Part shown: in pieces, positions 6,189 through 9,799 of the stretch
Numbering within the stretch: position 1 is the first letter of the stretch
Layout: the number at the start of each line of letters is the position of its first letter
NCBI GenBank assembly: GCA_003517675.1
Contig: DPAC01000092.1
Location: forward strand, 1 to 9,799
Direction of reading: 5' to 3'
From: Porphyromonadaceae bacterium
Lineage (GTDB): Bacteria; Bacteroidota; Bacteroidia; Bacteroidales; Dysgonomonadaceae
DNA: 9,799 nucleotides
Notes under the pieces: generated by a model
Told to the model about the DNA's origin: nothing
The model's database searches: none
Seen by the model: the letters and a program-made list of their open reading frames with translations, nothing else
Position numbers and translations under genes: made by a program

Positions 6189-8139
6189 TCACCTGCCCGC
6201 CGGTGACGGGGAGCGCCTGCCCCGTCTCGCCACACTGATCCATCAGGTAGAGCACCCCCTTGGTCACATCGGCCGGGGTACATCCTTTGCCCATGGGTAC
6301 TTTCGACAGGTAGAATGCTCTCACCTCATCGACCGTTTTGGCACCGGGTACTTTTCCGGCATTCAGATATTGCACAAAAAGCCCGTTTTCGGGATCGCTC
6401 CACAACGGACCGTCATAGAAATTACCGGGACAGACCGCGTTCACCTTGATGCGGAAGGGAGCCAGCTCCAGGGCAAAGGACTGTGTCAGGCCAATTCCTC
6501 CGAATTTCCCTCCCGCATAAGCAAAGTTGGCCTTGCTGCCCTGCAGGCCCGATTTGGAATTGATCTGGATGATATCGGCATAATAATCGTCCGGAGCATA
6601 CTGTGTCTGCAACTTCATGATTTTGCTGACCACCTTCGTACCATAAAAGTAGGCATTATAATTGATGCGGGTGACAAAATCGAAATTTTCGGGTGTCATC
6701 TCATCCAGTCCGCCGGCGCGCAGTACCCCGGCATTGCTGATGAAACAGTCGATCCCGCCGAACGCACATACGGCTTCGTGTGCCAGATGCTCCAGACTCA
6801 CTATTTCCGCTACATTCGTCTTCACGAAAACAGCCCGGTTATTTTTCGCGATACTGTTGAAATCAGCTGTCGTGGCCCTCCCCCTTTCTTCATTCAGGTC
6901 GGCCACCACAATATTGGCTCCTTCCGGGATAAGGCATCGTCCGATGCCTTCCCCAAAGCCCTGAGCCGCACCGGTGATGATGATGACTTTATTGTCGGCA
7001 CGCCCTCCGGTGGAACCTACTGCCACACTCCGGCGATAGTTTTCCACTTCCCAGTTGTCGATGAAATCGATCTGCTCCGGCGTCATCGGATGAGGTCCTC
7101 CGAACGACCGGGAGAGCCAGGCCACCTTCATGGCATCTTCGAACACGTCGAGGATGATGTCACACTGGCGGGCATGGTCGCCGATCGCGATCAGTCCGAC
7201 CCCCTTTATCAGCAGCACCTTTGGCAGATATCCATGTTGCTGCTCAAAGGAGGGAATTGCTTTTTCCGCTTCACGCAGCAGCTGATCGGGTTCCTCTTCG
7301 TTGAAGAAGAGATAGTTTGATTTGCAGTACACAATTTCATCCGGCGTAAAGGGTCTGGATATATCCTGCCGATTTTCTCCGCTGTTGCCATACCATTCAA
7401 TGAGCTCGTTATGACGTACCCGCAGCGTCTTCAGTCCGTTATCGGAGAGCATCATCCGCAATGCGGGAACAACTTCTTCCGTGATGCGGGAGGGTTCTCT
7501 TTCCTGCAAAGGCAAAGGTTTTGAAACTGCTCCTTCGAGTTTATCAAAAATATCCGCATAGATCGATTTTATTTCACCGGTAGTGGCGGCGGCGACAAAA
7601 ATACCATGGTTCTGCAGCCAGATTACCTTGGGTTCCTCATGGTATGCCGACCGATACGCTTTGATCCGGTCGTTCACCTTTTTGAATAACAGATAGCCCG
7701 GATCGGTATATTCCACGTACAACGTTTTCTCGCCAAACACTCTTTTTAAAGAGGCTTCCGCATCCTGTGCGCACATCAGTCCGTTCACTGCTGTCGGATG
7801 CAGATGTACCACAAAAGGGTAATCGATCACATTGTGCATCGAGGTCTCCACGGAGGGACGTTTCTCTTTGGTGAGGGTGGCTGCGGCCAGGTCGTTTTTC
7901 ACCTGTTCTTCGCGCTCTGCCGGATGGGCGCTGTACTCCTTTTCGGCCATCGGATGAAGCAAAGAACGATCGAGCACGGCAAACCCCGCTTCGGTAATAT
8001 CCGCCAGCGAGGCACCACTGGCTTTCACCCATATTTTTTCGTTGTCTTTATAGGAGGTATTTCCGCCGCCGGCTATCACAAAACGACGATCCCTCCCATA
8101 AAACTGCGATATCTCAATAAGCTGTTCAATCTCCTTCAT
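6178..8139 (-). CDS. Bifunctional class II aldolase / short-chain dehydrogenase (RhaD-Lad-like fusion)
   Basis: A 653-residue fusion. The N-terminal class II aldolase part (about 1-375) shows GGGNTS (24-29), candidate catalytic E98 in VETSMH, zinc ligands H112 and H114 in HLHP, and H178 in QNHG. The C-terminal short-chain dehydrogenase (about 383-653) shows the NAD(P) loop TGAAQGFGEGIG (389-400), NAG (469-471), a Ser528-Tyr541-Lys545 catalytic set and NAVCPGN (568-573). The best-known fusions of this build cleave L-rhamnulose-1-phosphate and oxidise the L-lactaldehyde formed. An SDR acting on a polyol phosphate such as sorbitol-6-phosphate is also possible next to a SorE-like reductase. The start MKEIEQLIEIS at 8139 is followed at once by the first helix and by GGGNTS at the right distance. 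It lies 117 bp after the PHP gene; its stop is followed immediately by the hairpin array. Confidence 0.92.
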   Translation of the reverse strand: MKEIEQLIEISQFYGRDRRFVIAGGGNTSYKDNEKIWVKASGASLADITEAGFAVLDRSLLHPMAEKEYSAHPAEREEQVKNDLAAATLTKEKRPSVETSMHNVIDYPFVVHLHPTAVNGLMCAQDAEASLKRVFGEKTLYVEYTDPGYLLFKKVNDRIKAYRSAYHEEPKVIWLQNHGIFVAAATTGEIKSIYADIFDKLEGAVSKPLPLQEREPSRITEEVVPALRMMLSDNGLKTLRVRHNELIEWYGNSGENRQDISRPFTPDEIVYCKSNYLFFNEEEPDQLLREAEKAIPSFEQQHGYLPKVLLIKGVGLIAIGDHARQCDIILDVFEDAMKVAWLSRSFGGPHPMTPEQIDFIDNWEVENYRRSVAVGSTGGRADNKVIIITGAAQGFGEGIGRCLIPEGANIVVADLNEERGRATTADFNSIAKNNRAVFVKTNVAEIVSLEHLAHEAVCAFGGIDCFISNAGVLRAGGLDEMTPENFDFVTRINYNAYFYGTKVVSKIMKLQTQYAPDDYYADIIQINSKSGLQGSKANFAYAGGKFGGIGLTQSFALELAPFRIKVNAVCPGNFYDGPLWSDPENGLFVQYLNAGKVPGAKTVDEVRAFYLSKVPMGKGCTPADVTKGVLYLMDQCGETGQALPVTGGQVMLG

Positions 8140-8186
8140 TTTTATTTTTCCCTAATTCCTACAGCGACGAGCGCTGGCGTTTTTCA

Positions 8187-8292
8187 GTTAAACTTTCTTC
8201 ATTTTTTAACTTCTCACGGTTTACGCTGTAATAATTGCGGTTTTTGTCTATCAGGTTTAATCTCTTTCATTTTTTACTTCTCCACGGTTAAC
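8187..8292. repeat. Imperfect direct repeat, two 38-bp copies 68 bp apart, possible third decayed copy
   Basis: Copies at 8187-8224 and 8255-8292 align over their full length with two 1-base indels and a few mismatches; the core is TTCATTTTTT(A)ACTTCTC(C)ACGGTT. The right copy overlaps the last 12 codons of the PHP gene; the left is intergenic. On the - strand each contains AAAAAATGAA. A weaker match with the same ATGAAG core falls 63 bp further on, at the true start codon of the aldolase/dehydrogenase fusion (8139). The two upstream copies could therefore be duplicated remnants of a gene-start region. Confidence 0.75.
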
Positions 8293-9447
8293 CCCACAAC
8301 CATTTTTAATCAACGCATCTCCCCACATCATAAACTCCTCTCTCCTTGAACGGTCGGCCTTCCCATTACCGTCCACATATCCTTCCAGTCCCTGTGCAAC
8401 CACATGCTGATGGGCTGCGATCACACAAGCTCCGTCGTAGTTGATCTGCTTCAGCCGGTCGGTCAATGGTACCCTGTTTCTGGCAAACAGTTCAATGGGC
8501 TCCATGGCGGGCGTATTATGCTCACTGCCGAACGTCACCACGAAACCCAGATCATACAGATAGGCAGCATATTTTTCCAGCAGATGCACCTCATTGCGCG
8601 GGGTAATAAATTCCACAGAATGAATACCCCGTTCCGTGAGTTGTTCCGCCACCCGTTCCAGGTCATTTTCAAAGTCGGTATAACCTCCTTTGGCATCATC
8701 AGCCAGAAAAGGATAAGTGGGGATGCCCCCGCCAGCGAGGATGATCTCACACACCTCCTGCATCGGAAGAAACGCCTTGGGGTCTTCCGGCACAAATGCG
8801 GCACCGCCCGCTTTCAACAGGTTGGCACGAATCTCGTTCTCCATGCCGGCAATATCACCGAACGATGATTTCACTTCTTTTCCATCGAAAAGTTTCTCCA
8901 AAACCGATTGTACAGCGGATTCATCATTTTCGCAAAGCGCATATACTGCCATTCGCAACGCTCTTGCCAAATGCCGTTCGCGGAGGGCACCTTTGGTCAG
9001 TTCATTTTTGATCTGCGCCACATCGAGGGTGATATTCACTTCCTTGTGCCGGAGATGATCGTTCAGTTTCGCACACATCGCCTCCACCTGTCGGTTCGAT
9101 TCACTGCGGACAGATGCCAGTCGCGATGCATACGGTTCAGCCAACCGGAAGGGATAAAACATACCCTTCCCCGTTAAGTAAGTACGACCCGGATTGGCAG
9201 GATCATTCACCCGAATTCCCGCTTTCCGGTCTTCTTCGTTCAGGCTGATCAGTTCGATGCCAAAAAGCGGATAGAGCTGCCTTTTTTTACAACCCTCAGC
9301 CCATTCCTGATATCCTTCGGCTGTATAGAAATCATTGATTCCCAACACCTTCACCTCTTCTTCGACCGCCCTGTCCAGTGCATCATCGATATCCCGGAAT
9401 GCACTGAAGGAGTACGGTGTATGAAGGTGTGCATTTACTTTCAACAT
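8257..9447 (-). CDS. PHP-domain metal-dependent phosphoesterase-like protein
   Basis: The 396-residue protein opens with NAHLHTPYSFSAF (5-17), the HxH metal motif of polymerase-and-histidinol-phosphatase (PHP) proteins. GIELIS follows (E65), then GSEHNTPAMEP (308-317) and a late AAHQH (345-349), all plausible metal ligands. At the usual second motif (TDH) it reads NDFYT, so one common histidine is missing there. A long, largely helical insertion (about 80-240) separates the early and late motifs, so it is not a simple histidinol phosphatase. PHP enzymes hydrolyse phosphate esters, and the sugar-phosphate setting suggests a phosphatase or hydrolase on a pathway intermediate; this is inference. 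The start at 9447 is firm because HxH follows within nine residues. The last codons overlap a direct repeat; a 1-base shift there would end the protein at VEK. Confidence 0.82.
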   Translation of the reverse strand: MLKVNAHLHTPYSFSAFRDIDDALDRAVEEEVKVLGINDFYTAEGYQEWAEGCKKRQLYPLFGIELISLNEEDRKAGIRVNDPANPGRTYLTGKGMFYPFRLAEPYASRLASVRSESNRQVEAMCAKLNDHLRHKEVNITLDVAQIKNELTKGALRERHLARALRMAVYALCENDESAVQSVLEKLFDGKEVKSSFGDIAGMENEIRANLLKAGGAAFVPEDPKAFLPMQEVCEIILAGGGIPTYPFLADDAKGGYTDFENDLERVAEQLTERGIHSVEFITPRNEVHLLEKYAAYLYDLGFVVTFGSEHNTPAMEPIELFARNRVPLTDRLKQINYDGACVIAAHQHVVAQGLEGYVDGNGKADRSRREEFMMWGDALIKNGCGVNRGEVKNERD

Positions 9448-9455
9448 ATCATATT

Positions 9456-9511
9456 GATTTACTGATTTAACGATTCAACGATTTAACGATTAGTTGATTC
9501 ACTGATTGCTT
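9456..9511. repeat. Octamer tandem array, seven GATTNNNN units
   Basis: Seven contiguous 8-bp units lie just upstream of the PHP start codon: GATTTACT, GATTTAAC, GATTCAAC, GATTTAAC, GATTAGTT, GATTCACT, GATTGCTT. The GATT half is invariant and the second half drifts. With the two following arrays it fills almost the whole 166-bp gap between the PHP start and the E1-like gene's stop, leaving little room for a conventional promoter. Confidence 0.9.
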
Positions 9512-9533
9512 ACAGCTTATTGCTTACAGCTGA
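9508..9533. repeat. Small heptamer patch, inverted relative to the array at 4414-4518
   Basis: GCTTACAGCT occurs at 9508-9517 and again at 9522-9531, 14 bp apart. Read as heptamers it is CAGCTTA (9513-9519), TTGCTTA and CAGCTGA, the reverse complement of the TAAGCTG family in the larger array. It overlaps the last octamer unit by four bases. Confidence 0.8.
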
Positions 9534-9538
9534 TTATC

Positions 9539-9618
9539 ACATCAGCACATCATCAAATCATCACACCAACACATTAGCACATCGGCACATCATTGAATCC
9601 TCACATCATCGAATCAGA
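9539..9618. repeat. Octamer tandem array, ten ACATCATC-like units
   Basis: Ten degenerate 8-bp units: ACATCAGC, ACATCATC, AAATCATC, ACACCAAC, ACATTAGC, ACATCGGC, ACATCATT, GAATCCTC, ACATCATC and GAATCAGA. The last unit overlaps the stop codon of the E1-like gene (9614-9616), so the array grew up to or into that gene's 3' end. The unit differs from the GATT octamer next door but has the same period. Confidence 0.88.
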
Positions 9619-9799
9619 CTCCCTTTTTCGCTCTTCTGATCAACTCCCCGTCGGTGAAGTTCTGTCCCGGTACATAGCCCTTCAGCGGTTGAATGCGTTC
9701 ATGGATCATATCCAGGAACCAGCCCGGTTGCGGGAAGAATGCCTCTTCCAACTCATGTGCAGGGGTGATCCAGTTGCGGGAACCCAGCACGCAGACCGG
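9614..9799 (-). CDS. C-terminal fragment of a probable TPP-dependent 2-oxoacid dehydrogenase E1 (beta/transketolase-C-like); 5' end outside window
   Basis: Sixty-one residues and a stop, open at the right edge. They read VCVLGSRNWITPAHELEEAF, then FPQPGWFLDMIHERI, then PLKGYVP and a basic tail ending RRAKKGV. The TPAHELEE...FPQ pattern, followed by an amphipathic helix, resembles the end of E1-beta/transketolase C-terminal domains (roughly PxxxxLExxxLPQ). That would make it part of a thiamine-diphosphate enzyme decarboxylating a 2-oxoacid. The assignment rests on this short tail and my recollection of similar Bacteroidota proteins, so the family is tentative; that the segment is coding is much surer. 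It is upstream in transcription of the PHP gene, with an intervening stretch of micro-repeats. A lipoate ligase at the far end of the same gene run is compatible with a 2-oxoacid dehydrogenase. Confidence 0.6.
   Translation of the reverse strand, partial: PVCVLGSRNWITPAHELEEAFFPQPGWFLDMIHERIQPLKGYVPGQNFTDGELIRRAKKGV

Noticed and set aside
5887..7320. 477-residue + strand open frame
   Set aside because: Most of it is antisense to the well-supported aldolase/SDR fusion, and its N-terminal repeats are just the other strand of the palindromes. No recognisable domain.
8162..8176. GC-rich hairpin CAGCG-ACGAG-CGCTG followed by GGCGTTTTT as a terminator
   Set aside because: The T-run follows the stem only on the + strand, whereas the flanking genes are transcribed on the - strand. 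The stem is also only 5 bp.

Overview
The window looks like a chromosomal segment from an anaerobic or microaerobic member of the Bacteroidota, probably order Bacteroidales. This rests on three things: the protein sequences, intergenic regions full of short degenerate tandem repeats (7-, 8- and 16-mers), and no clear Shine-Dalgarno sites. The species assignment is inference. I see no tRNA, rRNA, insertion sequence, phage gene or CRISPR array.

Layout. On the + strand are the 3' part of hemN (1-797) and, 8 bp later, a complete protoporphyrinogen oxidase gene (806-2182). These are consecutive late steps of haem synthesis. They converge on a long run of - strand genes. In transcription order (right to left) these are: the 3' end of a probable TPP-dependent 2-oxoacid dehydrogenase E1 (9614-9799), a PHP-domain metal phosphoesterase (8257-9447), a class II aldolase fused to a short-chain dehydrogenase (6178-8139), a zinc alcohol dehydrogenase of the L-sorbose-1-phosphate reductase type (4550-5824), a two-domain class II aldolase/adducin protein whose second domain has lost its metal ligands (3092-4390), and a short lipoate-protein ligase (2267-2995).

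How they may work together. Five co-oriented genes (two aldolase proteins, two dehydrogenase activities, a possible phosphatase) look like a catabolic pathway for a phosphorylated sugar or polyol: redox interconversion, then retro-aldol cleavage. The E1-like enzyme and lipoate ligase at the two ends could oxidise and lipoylate a downstream 2-oxoacid dehydrogenase step. No kinase, transporter or regulator is in view, so the substrate cannot be named.

The most unusual structure lies between the aldolase/dehydrogenase fusion and the sorbose-phosphate-reductase-like gene (5825-6177). Five near-perfect palindromes of 25-29 bp have centres 51-57 bp apart, always a multiple of three. Their stems differ by paired, compensatory substitutions, and the spacers alternate between two related types. 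The same stretch is stop-free on the - strand for 112 codons and would encode five diverged copies of a roughly 18-residue repeat. Other notable repeats are a 15-unit heptamer array (4414-4518), a small patch of the same heptamer family in inverted orientation at 9513-9533, octamer arrays at 9456-9618, a 38-bp direct repeat at the PHP/aldolase-fusion junction, and 16-bp units between the two convergent gene groups.
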